Shown in pieces: positions 13,007 through 25,091 of a stretch of DNA of 64,000 bases. How positions within the stretch are numbered: position 1 is the stretch's first letter; each line of letters opens with the position of its first letter. The translations under genes and the position numbers were made by a program. Source of the DNA: Malania oleifera (taxonomy: Eukaryota > Streptophyta > Magnoliopsida > Santalales > Ximeniaceae); NCBI RefSeq assembly GCF_029873635.1, contig NC_080420.1, positions 34,618,231 to 34,682,230 of the forward strand, read 5' to 3'. A model generated the notes under the pieces. It saw only the letters and a program-made list of their open reading frames with translations, did no database searches and was not told where the DNA came from.

Positions 13007-13019
13007 GGCTCTGATACCA
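13007..13019 (-). other. Primer-binding site of G2 (initiator-Met tRNA)
   Basis: The reverse complement is TGGTATCAGAGCC, matching the 3' end of plant initiator-Met tRNA. It sits 3 bp from the LTR end at 13023. Confidence 0.9.
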
Positions 13020-13022
13020 AAT

Positions 13023-15050
13023 TGTAGTGACCTGCTATTTAACTTAATTATTTATTTATTTATTTATACTATAACATTTAAAATGTCCCGATACCATACT
13101 GGATTAAACCCAATCATCAACCTAAGCAGCGAGAAGCAGAAATCAAATAAACATAACCAAATGTAATTATATACAATACTAGAGTACTAAAATGTTTCCC
13201 AAAATATACATGCACGACTGTTCCCCAAAATACCCTTAACTGGCTAGGACTATACAGAAAGACTTCAAAACCAAATACTCATTCTTTACTGACAGGTCAG
13301 TATTGAAGACCCTCTACCTGCGAGCCTGATATGCTCGCTTACTTGGATCACCTGAAAAATGTTAAATTAATTGGGATGAGCCAACGCACAGTAACACGAA
13401 ATATGCTATTGTTAGTGTGTGACAAATGAGTTACAGTACTATGAAAATCTATTACTATATAATCATGTATCACTGAATATGTAAAGTACAATACCAGTAA
13501 TATAAATCATCATCTTTTATCTGTTGCTTAACATTTCTATACTTTAGGCTTCTACTCAAAATACTTCTAATAAATATATATATATTTTCTATCTCTGTAA
13601 ATTTGTATAAACATAGTAATAACTGAAATCTTCCCTATGGATAACTGTGCGTCATGATTTAACCCCTCATAACAGGGTTGTGCAGCCCGTAGGCGGGATC
13701 TACCTTGGCTGGCCAACCAGGAATAAATCACTATACTTGATAGGTCTGATCAGCCCTTCTCTACCAATATCGGATGGGGAGCCTGTCCACTCGTGGGCTC
13801 TATGTGATCGACCTTTATACCACGTATTATCTGAATAGGTGGTTGCACTCTATAAACTGTATGTAGTTATGGTACTGTGCTCTGTAAACTGTATGGTTCA
13901 ACAGGATCTGACACTATATAATACATCTCTATATACAACTATCTATTTTACCATGATTCTGTAATAACTGTATAAACCATGACACTGTGATGAACTGTAT
14001 CTGTATCGACTGCATTTTCTAAAATAAACTGTAAAACTATATGTCATGGTACTATAAATTGTATCTGTATCAACTATATAATCATGGTAGTCTGTAAATT
14101 ACTATAAAACATATCCATTGTTTATATATTCTGTAAAACATAACTTAGGAAAATACTATAGAACGTATTTCTGTACTATAACTATATTCTTAAGCCACAC
14201 AGTAATTTTAAAACATATTAATCATACTTGATAAACCGTATAAATCTCTGCTATGAACAATACTTTGATGGAACATTTCTAATTTTATACTGAAATCATA
14301 CTCAAATAACCTAGCATAGCATACTTCCCTTACCTGATTTCTGCTAAAACCCTCCTACTGTAACGGGTCCTACGCTCGCAGGGTTCTCCACTCAATACCC
14401 TAAAAACAACATTCGCCAGAATAGAATATTAATATTTCTTTGCCTACATAATTTCCTACAACACTTGGAAGGCCAAAAATTGACTAAAAGGCCTTACCCT
14501 AATTTTGGGAAGAAATTCGATTCGATCCCACCGACGATCCGCCCCAGCAAACTTGAAGAGAACTCCGCCAGGAGCGTCGTGGTGGACTCAAATCATCAAT
14601 CTGGCCACTGATGGAGCCTAAATCGAAGAAAGGAAAGTAAGAAGCCGTAGGGAAAGAAGAGAGAGAGTTTGTAGCCGAATTTCTGCTATTAAAATCAGTT
14701 TAAAGCTATTTATACTGTAGGATTCATCAACGAGCCACGTCACCTCGTCGACGAGTCCTATAGAAAGTTTGTTGACGAACCTGCACCTTTTTCGGCGAAC
14801 ATCAGACTTCTCAAAAATCCTTCTTGGTATCTTCTCGTTGACAAGACGGTACCTCGTCGACGAGTTCCCGAAGTACCCTCGTCGATGAAATCCCTGTGTT
14901 CGTCGACGAGGCCTAGGAAATTTTCTTGGAAATTTTACCTCCAAAATGCAATGTCACATTCGTCGACAAAGTTGGCTGCCTCCTTCTGTTACTGTTTCCA
15001 TTTCTCTCCCTCTTTATTATTTAAATACTATTATTCTTCGGGTCACTACA
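13023..15050 (-). repeat. Right LTR of G2 (5' LTR)
   Basis: About 2028 bp, from tgtagtgacc to gggtcactaca. In element orientation the TATA box is the complement of 14707-14714, preceded by the palindrome array at about 14725-14990. Confidence 0.93.
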
Positions 15051-15130
15051 ACATCTGTATCTCCACCTCCTATACTGGAGGGTCCTGCTCTATCGCCTCT
15101 AACATTGGTACCACTGCTCCTTGGGTCTAT
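15051..15130 (-). pseudogene. Amino-terminal end of G1 gag, separated from the rest by G2
   Basis: The minus strand reads DPRSSGTNVRGDRAGPSSIG, aligning with the start of G2 gag (DPGSSGMNVGEDRPG). The expected start ATG (complement of 15128-15130) is ATA here, so the start codon is lost as well. Confidence 0.8.
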
Positions 15131-15443
15131 CTTCAAAATACAAAGAACACTATTTAAGGATCCATCTCTCGCATAGATCTAATTTATTTCATTTAACTAA
15201 AACCTCAGATTCACTATTAACTATCGCCCCCTGTTCTTTACTCAAAATCTAATCTTGTAACCAAGACACACGACTCGTCAATAGTTTACTATGACTTTTC
15301 TGAAATCGTCACCCTAGGAAAGACACAGAAACCACCACGAAAATCTTGTGCCCAGACCATTGAAAAAAACCTCAAATGATTTTTCTTATATTCTAGTATT
15401 GTTTCCGCTGCATTTTTTAAAGTCTACAGAATCTAACAACCTA

Positions 15444-15456
15444 GGCTCTGATGCCA
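15444..15456 (-). other. Primer-binding site of G1
   Basis: The reverse complement TGGCATCAGAGCC differs from the iMet PBS by one base. It lies 3 bp from the LTR at 15460. Confidence 0.82.
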
Positions 15457-15459
15457 AAC

Positions 15460-17658
15460 TATAACGACTTGATTTTTAGGCAAATTTTTTTTTTCTAAAT
15501 ATATAGCAAATCTCTCTGTACTACCTACTGAAAACATCTTAGGCCCAAGGGAGCATTGAGGAAAAACTATTCACATTACATTCCTAAGCAGCGGTAAACA
15601 TAAATTGTAAACAATATTTACAATACCAAAAATTTAAAATCTCAAAATATACATCACAAGGTACCCAGTGACAGCATCAAAAACCCTGGGATCTACCCAA
15701 ACAACAACCACCCAGCAAACACTCACCCTTTAAAGAGGGCAGTGTAAGAACCTCTCTACCTGTGAGCCTGATCTGCTCACCTAGCTGGATCACCTAAAAA
15801 ACATTAAGTCGCTGGGATGAGGCGACGCTCAGTAAGAGAAGATATGCTATCACTAGTGTGTGGCAACTGAGTTACACATTTAATGTACTGATATAATACT
15901 GAAACTGTAAAACTGATTGTCTAGTATACTGTACAGATTACATTTATTATAGTTTAAAATACAACAGTATATTTGGGTTTTCTAGTTACACATAGTTCTA
16001 ATATTATAACAAATCTGCTGCTGTACTATAAATCTGTATATATATATATATGAATGATTGTGATAATGCCCTGGGATCTAAATGTCATGATTTAACCCCT
16101 CATAACAAGTTTGTGCTGCCCGTAGGAGGGACTTAACCCTGGTTGGCCTACCAGGTAAGTCAAACTGAAACTCTACTAATCAACAATTCGGCCCACTGCA
16201 ATCTCTCCGGGCACAATAGCTAGCCTCTATCTCATCAAACCGACCTCCTTAACCTAGAATGCTGGGGAGACTGCAATCTTTCCAAGCACGGTAGATGGTA
16301 ACCCACACACTATATGAGATATGTCGTTGCATTTTGATATGAAATAACAATGGTACCATGGTCTGTTATCTGAATCTGACTATTTCCACAAGGTCTGATA
16401 CTATTTAGTAATGATATATATAATTATATTACTGTTTTTACCATAATATTGAAATAACCATAACATTTTAAAACTGTTCTGCATAATCTGTATATCTGAC
16501 TGAATAACTAAATAACTGAATATTTGAATATCTGAATAACTCAATGTTATCGTTATGTAGTCATGACATTATGAAAAATACTATAAACTATATTTTCTGA
16601 GAACTGCATACTGATATCTTCGGCTACTATACTGTAAAACATGATATTTGTAAATCTATATTAATACTTTACTAAACTATTATGACTCATGCCACACATT
16701 TAAGCAGTTAGATTCTCATGTTCTAAAATATGTAACTCCTGCTATAATTATAATAATAATAGCATTCTGGAAAAACTGAATAATAAGCTGATATAAATAT
16801 ATATACACATACATAATCTTCTGATATACTTTCTAAAATCCTTAGCATAACATATTTCCCTTACCTATTTACTGGGTAGTTGACCTCCACTCAACTCTCG
16901 CACCCTAGGTGTACCAACCCTAAAACCTGCATTTACATATACAAATTCTTTAGTAAATTAACACACCCATAATTCCTAAAAATTGCCTACTCATAAATTT
17001 CTTAACCTATAATTTACCTGGATTCCCGAATAGATACTTGCTAGGATCCTCAACTCCTGAAAATATGACACCCCAAATTTATTCCACAAAGTACCAGTAT
17101 ATTCTCATAGTATATAAAATCTGGCCTCAAATAATATTGGTAATACTAAAAATACCTAAAATCTACTTACCCTAATTTTGGAATGATTCCTAAACTGCTT
17201 AAATTGAATTTCCGCTTGAGTTAGGTTGTAGAGAATCTCCCCAAGATCATCGTGGTAGCTTCTGATCATCGAACCGGGGAGAATTGGTGCCAGAAATATA
17301 GAGAGAAGGGAGAGAAATCATTTTAGAGAGAGAAAGTAAAGTTATAAAATGAATTTCTCGTAAAAAATTCGTTTTAGGCTATATATAAAAATGCTGTCCG
17401 TGTGGCCACGTCGATGAGCTACGTTACCTCGTAGAAGAGTCCATGAAGGTGGTTCGTAGAAGAAGATGGTGCCCTCGTTGACAAATTTTAGGCCCTGAAA
17501 ATAGTCTCCCGATAAATTCTTGTCGACAGGCCGAAGCAGACAGTTCGTTGACGAATGCTCCCTATTCGTCGACAAGGCCCCGCCACATTCCCTTTTAAAA
17601 TTCTTTCCCCTTCTCTTTTTTTTATTATTTAATTCCAATAATTATCTGAGTTATTACA
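15460..17658 (-). repeat. Right LTR of G1 (5' LTR)
   Basis: About 2199 bp, from tataacgactt (TG start decayed to TA) to gagttattaca. It matches the left LTR, which the window cuts. A palindrome array lies at about 17405-17575. Confidence 0.88.
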
Positions 17659-20580
17659 TATGGACTCAAGAAGAAAATAAAAATTCTTGGGTTGCCTATT
17701 GGAAGCGCTAAGTTTACCATCTTCAGCTAGATGCTTCGGGTTGCCTCTCGAAAGCACTAAGTTTATCGTCTTCAGCCAGACGCACTTAAGCTCATTTCGA
17801 ACTCATCTTGGTTTCAGGTTAAAGTTGTCCACCACCTTTTCCTTGTCACACCCGTTCTTGCTTACCCCCAACTTGTTCACTAGACAGGAGACTGAGTTAT
17901 GATGTGCAGAAGGTTGCTTAAAAGGGTCCCCTAGTTCAGCGGTGGTTCTCAAGATGAAGTGCACTATCCAAAGGGTTCCTCCATATAATTGAGGGAGCCG
18001 CTTCCCCAACAATTTTATCGATCACATCTTCGTCCACAACTTGGATGACTTTAAGTGGATGTTGGGGAGAATTTAATATGTTCAACCTATGTTGCTTGTG
18101 GCCCAAGGAGATGTCCATAATCCCTATCCTACATTGAATGCAAGTGTTAGCCATGGCTAAGAATGGTCATCCCAAAAGGACAGGGATCAGATTCTTGGAA
18201 GACTCCATATTTAAGATAATAAAATCAATAGGGTAATGGAACTCTTCCACCTTGACCACTACATCCTTGACCACACCCCGAAGTTTTTTTAGAGATTGAT
18301 CAGCAAAGCACAATATGACCGGGGTTCCTGAGTTTAAGTTGTTGGTAGGCCAAGTACAGGAGGATGTTCACACTTGCCCTTAAATCTAAAAGAGCCCCAT
18401 CAATGGCATAATCGCCAATTACACGTGAAATAGTGGGTGAGCCGAGATCATTTAGCTTAGGGACGAGGTGCCCTAATATCATTGAGCCCATGTGCTCAGT
18501 CTGCTTAACTAATCCATCCATATGCACTATTGACTCTTGTTCCTGTGTTGACAAGTCCTTAAGGAACTTGGTGAACATAGGCGATTGCTTGATACCATCT
18601 AGAGTGACTTGTCAACCCTTACTTGTTTAAACATGTCCCAAATGGACTTAGTTAAGGCCTCTTTCCTAAATATAAAAGGTGCAAGAGAAGCTGCAGGATG
18701 AGTTACTGGAGGGACATGAAATGCCCTATGAGGGGTGAAGTGAGGTTTGGTCCTTCCAGTGGCAGATGTGGGATTAAGGGGTTTATGTACTAAACTATAG
18801 GAAGATAGGGTGCAAGAATCAGCTTGGGGTATTACCCTCTTTTCTTCCCTATTCTCTCCCTCACTCGATTGCTCCTTGGTTGCATTATCTATCATCTTAC
18901 CACTTTGTAAAGTCGTCACTACCTAGGCTTGCTCAGGATATGATGAGGGGCCAGCGTCTAGTTCACATTCCACCCTGTATTGTCCCTTTGGGTTCACTAA
19001 GGGCTGACTTGGAAATTTTCCTTAGTCTCTTCGTATCAAAGAAGTAGCTAGTTGCCCTAGGGTGGCTTCTAACATTGCGATGGATTGGGAGTGGGAATGA
19101 AGAAGTTGTCGATCCATTTGACGATTAGCCTCATTGCTTTTAAGGGCTTTCGACACTGTCTCCTAAAATGTGTTATACTTAATTTGAGGGGGAGAAAAAT
19201 GTGGAAAGGGTGAGGATCTAGGGGATGAATCAGGATGATTTTGAAAATTTTGGTATAGGCAAGGAGGTGGAGCATTAGGGGCTTGTGGAGTTCTTTGGGA
19301 TTGAAAACCCGAAACTTGCGGCCACCAGGAGAAGTTGGGATGTTGTGTCCACCCGGGGTTGTAGGTATTAGAGTAGGGGTCGTTTAATGGCCTATTATAC
19401 CGATTGTAGGTGGCTTTCACTTTCTCCTGCACATGCTCAGGCTAGGAAGGCGCGTATAGGCAATTGTAACATGTATGGAAAGGGTCTGAGCAGATTGCAC
19501 AAACCTCTGCACCGGCCATTGTCTGTGATTTTGGTCCTAAGGACAAGCATTGGTCTAACTTTTTGGATATGGAGTGTAGGGTAAGGGCTAGTTCATGGCT
19601 CTTAGCCAACTTGTAGACTCCCTTAGGTTTGGAAGTGGATGGGTTAGGGGGTCTATGAGTAGAAGCAGTGTGCTGTTGAGAATTCTCAGCAAGATTCTCG
19701 AAGAGAACCCATGCCTCATTCTCATGCTTTGTGAGGAAAGTACCTCCGCACGAGGCCTCTACCATGGACCTATCTCTCTTAGCTAACCCTTTCGTAAAAG
19801 GTTTACATCAATTGCCACTTAGGGACCTAATGGTGTGGGCATTTATGGAGTAGGTCCCTAAAATGCTCCCAGGTCTCAAAGAAAATTCCCTATCTGTTTG
19901 TGTGAAACTCGTGATTGCCCTTTGTAGCTGGTTAGTCTTCCCAATTGGGAAGTACTTTTTTAGGAATTCATGCTACATGATGGCCTAGTTGGCATCGAGT
20001 TTGGCTTTAAGGATGTTAGCCAATACTTGGCCTTATTCTTTAGAGAGAACCGAAAGAGCCTAAGACGAAGGTCATCACTAAAATTAGGTATTCGGATGGT
20101 GGAGCAGATCCCCAAGAACTCATTTAGATGCTAATAAGGATTTTTTGTGGAGTTCCCATAAAAGGTGGGCAGCATCAAGATGATTGAAGTCTTAATCTCA
20201 AAATGTGTCACCTGAACATCTGGGAACCAGATGTAGGACAACGATGTGTATGCATTAGGCACAAAGTAGTCCCTAAGCAGCCAAAGTGGTTGCTCTCCCA
20301 CCATAGGTAGGTGGGGAGCTTGGGTTTCGGGAGTTGATCAGTGGCAACTGGTGGGTCTTGTTCGGCCATGACTTTTGGCTCAGACAACTTAGCAATCTAT
20401 GGATTAGAAGTAAGTTTCCTAAAGGACCCACGAGATCTTTCAATATTAGGATCTATAGGAACTATCTCAGGGTCCCGAGAATGCAAACCAAACATACACA
20501 CTTGAAGCACATAGATTAAAGACTTCAGAAATAGTAAACAAAAGTAAAAAATAAAAAAAAATTAAAATAAAAAGGAGAGC
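17659..20580 (-). pseudogene. Athila/Tat-like gypsy element: gag and protease remains
   Basis: Read on the minus strand. Gag remains span about 20580-18600: an ENLAENSQQH capsid-end block, a Cys-rich CAICSDPFHTC motif, NDPYSNTYNPGWTQHPNFSW, then TTLQSGKMID. Protease at about 18580-17940 shows SPTISRVIGDYAIDGALLDL followed by RASVNILLYLAYQQLKL and VIQVVDEDVIDKIV. These strings are typical of Athila/Tat elements. The active-site triplet, usually Asp-Leu-Gly here, reads Asp-Leu-Arg. RT and integrase are absent: the sequence stops where G1 begins at 17658, so G1 probably inserted into this element. Confidence 0.8.
17689..17786 (-). repeat. 49-bp tandem duplication beside the Athila-like protease
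   Basis: Two diverged units start with gggttgcct at 17689 and 17738, each with a GGAAGCGCTAAGTTTA-like core and CTTCAGC end. Confidence 0.7.
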
Positions 20581-20666
20581 AAATCTGTAACGACCCGAAG
20601 AATAATGGTATTTAAATAATAAAGAGGGAGGAAAATGGAAACAAAAACAGAAGGAAGCAGCAGGCT

Positions 20667-20910
20667 TTGTTGACGAACGTGAAGCACTTTGAAGATAATA
20701 ACTTGAAAGATTTTTACACAGGGCCTTGTCGACCAACACAGGGAGTTTGTCGACGAGCGCATAAGTAGGCCTCATTGATGAGAAGATACCGAGAGGGGTT
20801 TTTGGGCAGTCTGAATTTCGTTGACAAGGAGGTAGGGTTCGTTGATGAAAGTACTTAAGGACTCGTCGACGAGATGACGTGTCTCATTGACGAATCTAGC
20901 TCTATAAATA
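20667..20910 (+). promoter_or_regulatory. Eight-copy TCGTCGACGA palindrome array and TATA box in the solo LTR
   Basis: Ten-base copies start at 20667, 20726, 20747, 20772, 20818, 20839, 20863 (perfect TCGTCGACGA) and 20884. Most neighbours are 21-25 bp apart. TATAAATA follows at 20903-20910. This is the clearest example in the window of the U3 layout shared by the gypsy LTRs. Confidence 0.8.
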
Positions 20911-20942
20911 GTGAAAACCTAGATTTTTGGATGAATTTTCAG

Positions 20943-20948
<6 letters not shown>

Positions 20949-21010
<62 letters not shown>
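20949..21010. repeat. (CT)n(AT)n microsatellite
   Basis: About 19 CT repeats followed by AT repeats, just downstream of the solo-LTR TATA box, so within the presumed leader of its transcript. Confidence 0.95.
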
Positions 21011-21011
<1 letters not shown>

Positions 21012-22860
21012 AATATATATATAAAATGCACCTCTCACCTTCTCTCTTGAATCCCGGCTCCGTGTCACGCCGGATCGATGATCTGAAGTCACCACGACGC
21101 TCCTAGCGAAGTTCTCTACAAGCCTGCTGGAGCTGATCATTGGCGGAGTTAGTTTGAAATTCATCCCAAACTCAGGGTAAGGTATTCTATTCAGAATATG
21201 CTTGCCCTGCAGTTATAGGAAATGTTGTATGTGAGAAAATACAGATGCTTTGTTCTGGGGGATGTCATTTTCAGGGTGTTGAGTGGAGAACCCTGCGGGT
21301 GTAGGGTCAGAGCTCAGTGAGGGCTTTTCAGAAACTAGGTAAGGGAAATATGCTATGCTAGGAATTTTGATAATATTAACAGAGATTTTACACGTATGTA
21401 TATACTAGCTTATTACCCAGTTTTACAGAATATGAGTTTTAAATGCTTGTGTGGCCTGAGTAGATATTTATGCGATGAAAAACTTATATAGTTTTTATAG
21501 TATATCATACTATACAAAATACACTGATATAGATAATATATTACAATTTTACTCAAATCAGTATGTTATAGTTTTATACAGATTAGTATATCACAAATAT
21601 TTATCTAGAATAGTATATAACAATTTTACTCAAATCAGTATATTACAGCTTTATTCAGAACAATATATACAGTATTTATAGTATGCCATGTTTCCTATTA
21701 CCATAACATTAAGAGTATACAAATAGAGTATATAGACAGAGTATACAGACAGATATATAGAGATAACATCAAGATGCTACAGATATAGAATACAAATATT
21801 ACAGTATTAACAATACAAAAGATAGCGTTATGGTAATTTTGGAAACATGATGAAAACAGTAAAAAAGTATATATGTATATATATAGTATCGGATCTTTGA
21901 GGAATGATTACAGACAGATACATATAAAGTATACAGAGAACAGTATCATTGCTAATACAGATAGAGTGCAACCATATATCTCAGATAGTGTGGGTATCGT
22001 CAACTGTGCTCGGAGAGGATGCAGCTCCCCAGTTCGCTGAATTGAGGGGGCCATTTTGATGAGGTAGCAGTCAGTCCCGTGCCTAGGAGAGTGTGCAGTT
22101 TGGTTGGGTTGAGGTAGTGTAGAGTATATTGACTTATCTGGAGGGCCGACCATATTAAGTCCCGCCTACGGGCCGCACAACCCTGTAATGAGGAGTCAAA
22201 TCATGATATACAGAGTTCCAGGGATAAAGGACAGTTAAGTATATGTATACAGTTTTACAGTATTTGATGAGTACAGTATGATATTAGTAGTATGAAAAGT
22301 AGAAAATACAGATGATACAGTTATATTTTAAATTGTGAAAATGAAAGACATGCTTTACAGATTTACTATGTTATTACAGTTCAATTGTTATTTTAACAGT
22401 ATGATACTTAGTTGCCACACACTAGTAATAGCTTATTTCCACTTACTGAGCATTGACTCACCCCATGACTTTAACATTTTTCAGGTGAGCCAGCTGGGCG
22501 AGCAGATCAGACTCGCGGGTAGAGAGTTTATTTGATTACCCTGGATTAGAGGGTAAGTTTGTGCATGGTTTTGTGTTTTGGGACAGATATTTCTGGAGAG
22601 AGATGTATTATATAGTTATGGTTTAGAAATACAGATTCCTGGTATTGTATGATGTGTATGGATGTATGGATTACGTTTCTGTTGCATAGGTATGATTTTA
22701 TATTCAAATTTACCCAGGTGCCTTTCGAAGCTCGAGTTTCATAGCAGGAGGTATCAGAGTAGTTCATAAAAAAAAATGATGTAAATTTTGAGGTCATTAC
22801 AAAATCAGAAAACATGGCAACAATACTCTAAAATGGAAATTTGCTTATAACTCTAGCTAA

Positions 22861-22879
22861 GTCCCCGGCAACGACGCCA
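22861..22879 (-). other. tRNA-Asp-type primer-binding site of the Athila-like element
   Basis: The top strand reads gtccccggcaacgacgcca, one change from the 3' end of plant tRNA-Asp. This is the usual PBS of Athila/Tat elements. On the minus strand it primes toward 22885, where an LTR should start, and it fits the gag at 17659-20580 downstream. Confidence 0.8.
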
Positions 22880-22884
22880 AAATT

Positions 22885-23393
22885 TGGTAGGCTCGCCAAG
22901 GCTTGGGTCCTTAACTACCAAAAAAAATATTTATAAAACCTAACTAATCCCAAGTTCAGTAGAAAGTGGGGGAGTCGGGTGTCAATCCATTGGGACTTAA
23001 AGTGCATTTATCAAACCACTTCCAAATTAGTTTATTGTAGCCTTGTGTAAAAGAAAAGTAAAAAGGTGGCATTTTGCAATGAGTGTGCTAACAACTATGG
23101 GAAAGAAAACAAAATCTACGTTACATTACTCCTACAAAGCGATGCTTAGACATGAATCAGACGCTGGACATCTTGCCTTTGACTACGTTCAACCAGATAT
23201 ACATAAGAGTACTAACTTGAGATTCTCAGGCCAAAGCAGGAGAGGGTCATTTGAGGGCACAGGGTGCTAGGGTGCACTAATTGTCCAGAGTACGGTCGGG
23301 AACCAGAGTATACCCTATCTCAACGATCACACAAGCACCTTCGCGGATCTATAGCCAAATACTTCTTGTTAGCCTTAGTGGCTACACCATCAT
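22885..23393 (-). repeat. Presumed LTR of the Athila-like element, first part
   Basis: Starts tggtaggctcgcc 5 bp after the PBS. No second LTR copy is in the window, so the call rests on position. Open frames inside (for example 23043-23270, +) show no recognisable domain. Confidence 0.5.
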
Positions 23394-25091
23394 TGTTTAA
23401 TGTGTTTTGATGATATTAACCTATATGTTGTTCCTAGTGTTTTCCTATCTTTGCATATCATGTTTACTATAGGTACTCGTACATGAATTATTGGATTGAA
23501 GGCAAAGATTGGACCGAGTAGACGTTAAGAAGGAAAGATCAAATAGACACGTACTCGAAATGACCCAAGCACAACCAAAGGAAGCTTAATTGTAGAATTA
23601 TTTGTAATAAGGGTTGTGTGAGGTAGTACGTTTTGTAACTCTTGTGAGTGTATTTCTTGCATGATTTCTGAGTAAGAGTTGAGCAAGGCACATGCATACT
23701 AGGACACATGAGTTTATAGGATTGCACTAAAGACATAAACGCAAACTCACCTTTCATGGCTTTCTAAGTTAAAACAAGAGTTTATCAAATGAATCTTAAA
23801 ACTCAAATATGTTTTCAAAGGGACAAGTTTTTAACATTCTAGTTTTAAGAACATTTTTATACTTAGTTCCGATTGTGTTAAAACAAGTTTAATGTCCTAA
23901 AGGTTCAAAGAAAGTCAAGTATATTTAATAAAGGACATACTAAGCATATAAGATATCGAAACAAGTTTTCAAATATGTTTTCATAAAACAAGATATCTTA
24001 TATTTATGGGGAAACTCACTTGCACAAGTTTTAATCTTCATTAAACTCAATATATTTCATATATTTTTGTTCAAGAATGTTTTAAGTCATTAAAATGCTT
24101 TTTGATAAGGAAAAACAAAACAATCGTCACTACCGTAGTGCAATCTTGAGTCCTAAATACCTTTTGGTATTTTGAACATAACTTTTTCTAAAAAAGTCAA
24201 AATGAGACGATCTTGGTGTCCCTGGAAAGATAAGACAAAATTACACAACTTTCATGTTGATCACTTTTTCTGATTCAGGGACCTCGTCAACGAATACAGG
24301 GTATTCGTCGATGAGTGCAGTGTAAAATTAGTCGACGAGTGCAGGGCTTAGTGGACGAATTCAACGGGCAGAAGCGCTCCAACGGGCGGAAAACGGCTAG
24401 TTTACCAAATAAAATAGTTTTTCTTCCTCCCAACGGCTAGTTAACGGCTCCTTTGGTTCTTGGGCTATAAATACAAGCTATTAGACTTGTATTAACGTGG
24501 TTTTGAATGTCTTTGATCATTGTTAGTAAAAAACATCATTTTATACAAAACTTAGCACATTGCATATTAGTTCTTCATTACATGTGCTCATTCTCTCTTG
24601 CTCACTTATTGTGTTTGATTCAATTCTTGAGAGAATAGTGTGAACTTTGAGTTGTAAATCATATTTGCTCATTGTAAGGGGCATTCTTTGTAATCTTCCA
24701 TCTTCTTGTGAAAGGTTCTTTGTGAACCAAGTTGTAAGGTTCTTTGTGAACCGAATCAGTAAAGGCTCTTTGTGAGTGGTAGGGATTTGTTCCCAAGTTT
24801 GTAAGGTTTGCTTCGCTGTGGAAGGAGCGATTATAGTGGATTAAAGAATCCTTGGCTTGGTGCTAAGGCGTGGACGTAGGCTTGGTGCCAAACCACGTAA
24901 AAATACCGATGTTATTCTTTCTCTTCCTTACACTCTTTATTTTATATCTTGTGCATGATTTATATTTATATTGTGATATAATTTCTTGTATCTTGCCAAG
25001 AGTTTTTATTTTGTAGAAAAATACGTATTCCGTGAAAAGAGTCTATTCACCCCCCTCTAGACTATATACTCCCGGGCTCGGACAACCAACA
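23394..25091 (+). repeat. Copia (SIRE-like) solo LTR
   Basis: It begins tgtttaatgtgttttgatgat and ends ...ttcacccccctctag...ggacaaccaaca, both typical of SIRE-type copia LTRs. It has TATAAATA at 24466-24473 and late text 'ggcttggtgccaaaccacgtaa', common before copia LTR ends. It interrupts the Athila-like LTR. No matching TSD was found (atcat / cttgt), so the exact ends are uncertain. Confidence 0.6.
24284..24473 (+). promoter_or_regulatory. TCGTCGACGA-type array and TATA box in the copia-like LTR
   Basis: Copies at 24284 (TCGTCAACGA), 24305 (TCGTCGATGA), 24329 (TAGTCGACGA) and 24349 (TAGTGGACGA), with steps of 21, 24 and 20 bp. TATAAATA is at 24466. Motif and spacing are the same as in the gypsy LTRs. 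Confidence 0.7.

Larger units (their letters stand above)
5984..15050 (-). mobile_element. Ty3/gypsy LTR retrotransposon G2 (Tekay/Del-like) nested in G1 gag
   Basis: LTRs 5984-8021 and 13023-15050 both have TG...CA ends. PPT and iMet PBS are in place, and the minus-strand order is gag, PR, RT, RH, INT. Flanking pentamers are GCATT (5979-5983) and ACATC (15051-15055). Each is one transition from GCATC, the sequence found at the same gag position in G2 itself (about 12637-12641), so this is a decayed 5-bp TSD. The element is younger than G1 because it interrupts it. Confidence 0.93.
1..17658 (-). mobile_element. Outer Ty3/gypsy LTR retrotransposon G1 (Tekay/Del-like), split by nested element G2
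   Basis: The window opens inside the left LTR. Internal sequence runs 1383-5983 and resumes at 15051-15459; the right LTR is 15460-17658. On the minus strand the order is gag, protease, reverse transcriptase, RNase H, integrase and an integrase C-terminal domain. The PBS is complementary to initiator-Met tRNA. The domain order and the C-terminal GKKGKLS...PFEILERVG...DVFHVSMLRKY-type module fit the Tekay/Del chromovirus clade (family knowledge). All reading frames are broken. The TSD cannot be tested because the left end lies outside the window. Confidence 0.9.
20581..22806 (+). mobile_element. Solo LTR of the G2-like gypsy family, with perfect TSD AAATC
   Basis: The LTR runs 20586-22801 (about 2216 bp) from tgtaacgacc to ggtcattaca, flanked by aaatc at 20581-20585 and 22802-22806. 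Its first bases (about 20586-20670) match the reverse complement of the G2 LTR. No internal region is left, so it arose by recombination between the two LTRs of one element. It lies in AT-rich sequence between the Athila-like gag and its PBS. Confidence 0.95.

Noticed and set aside
20667-20893. Possible CRISPR-like array of short repeats
   Set aside because: Plant nuclear DNA; the repeats are 10-bp diverged palindromes with 11-15 bp gaps inside an LTR and no cas genes. They are better read as a promoter array.
23394-25091. TSD for the copia-like solo LTR
   Set aside because: I tried several end positions and found no matching pentamers, so no TSD is claimed.
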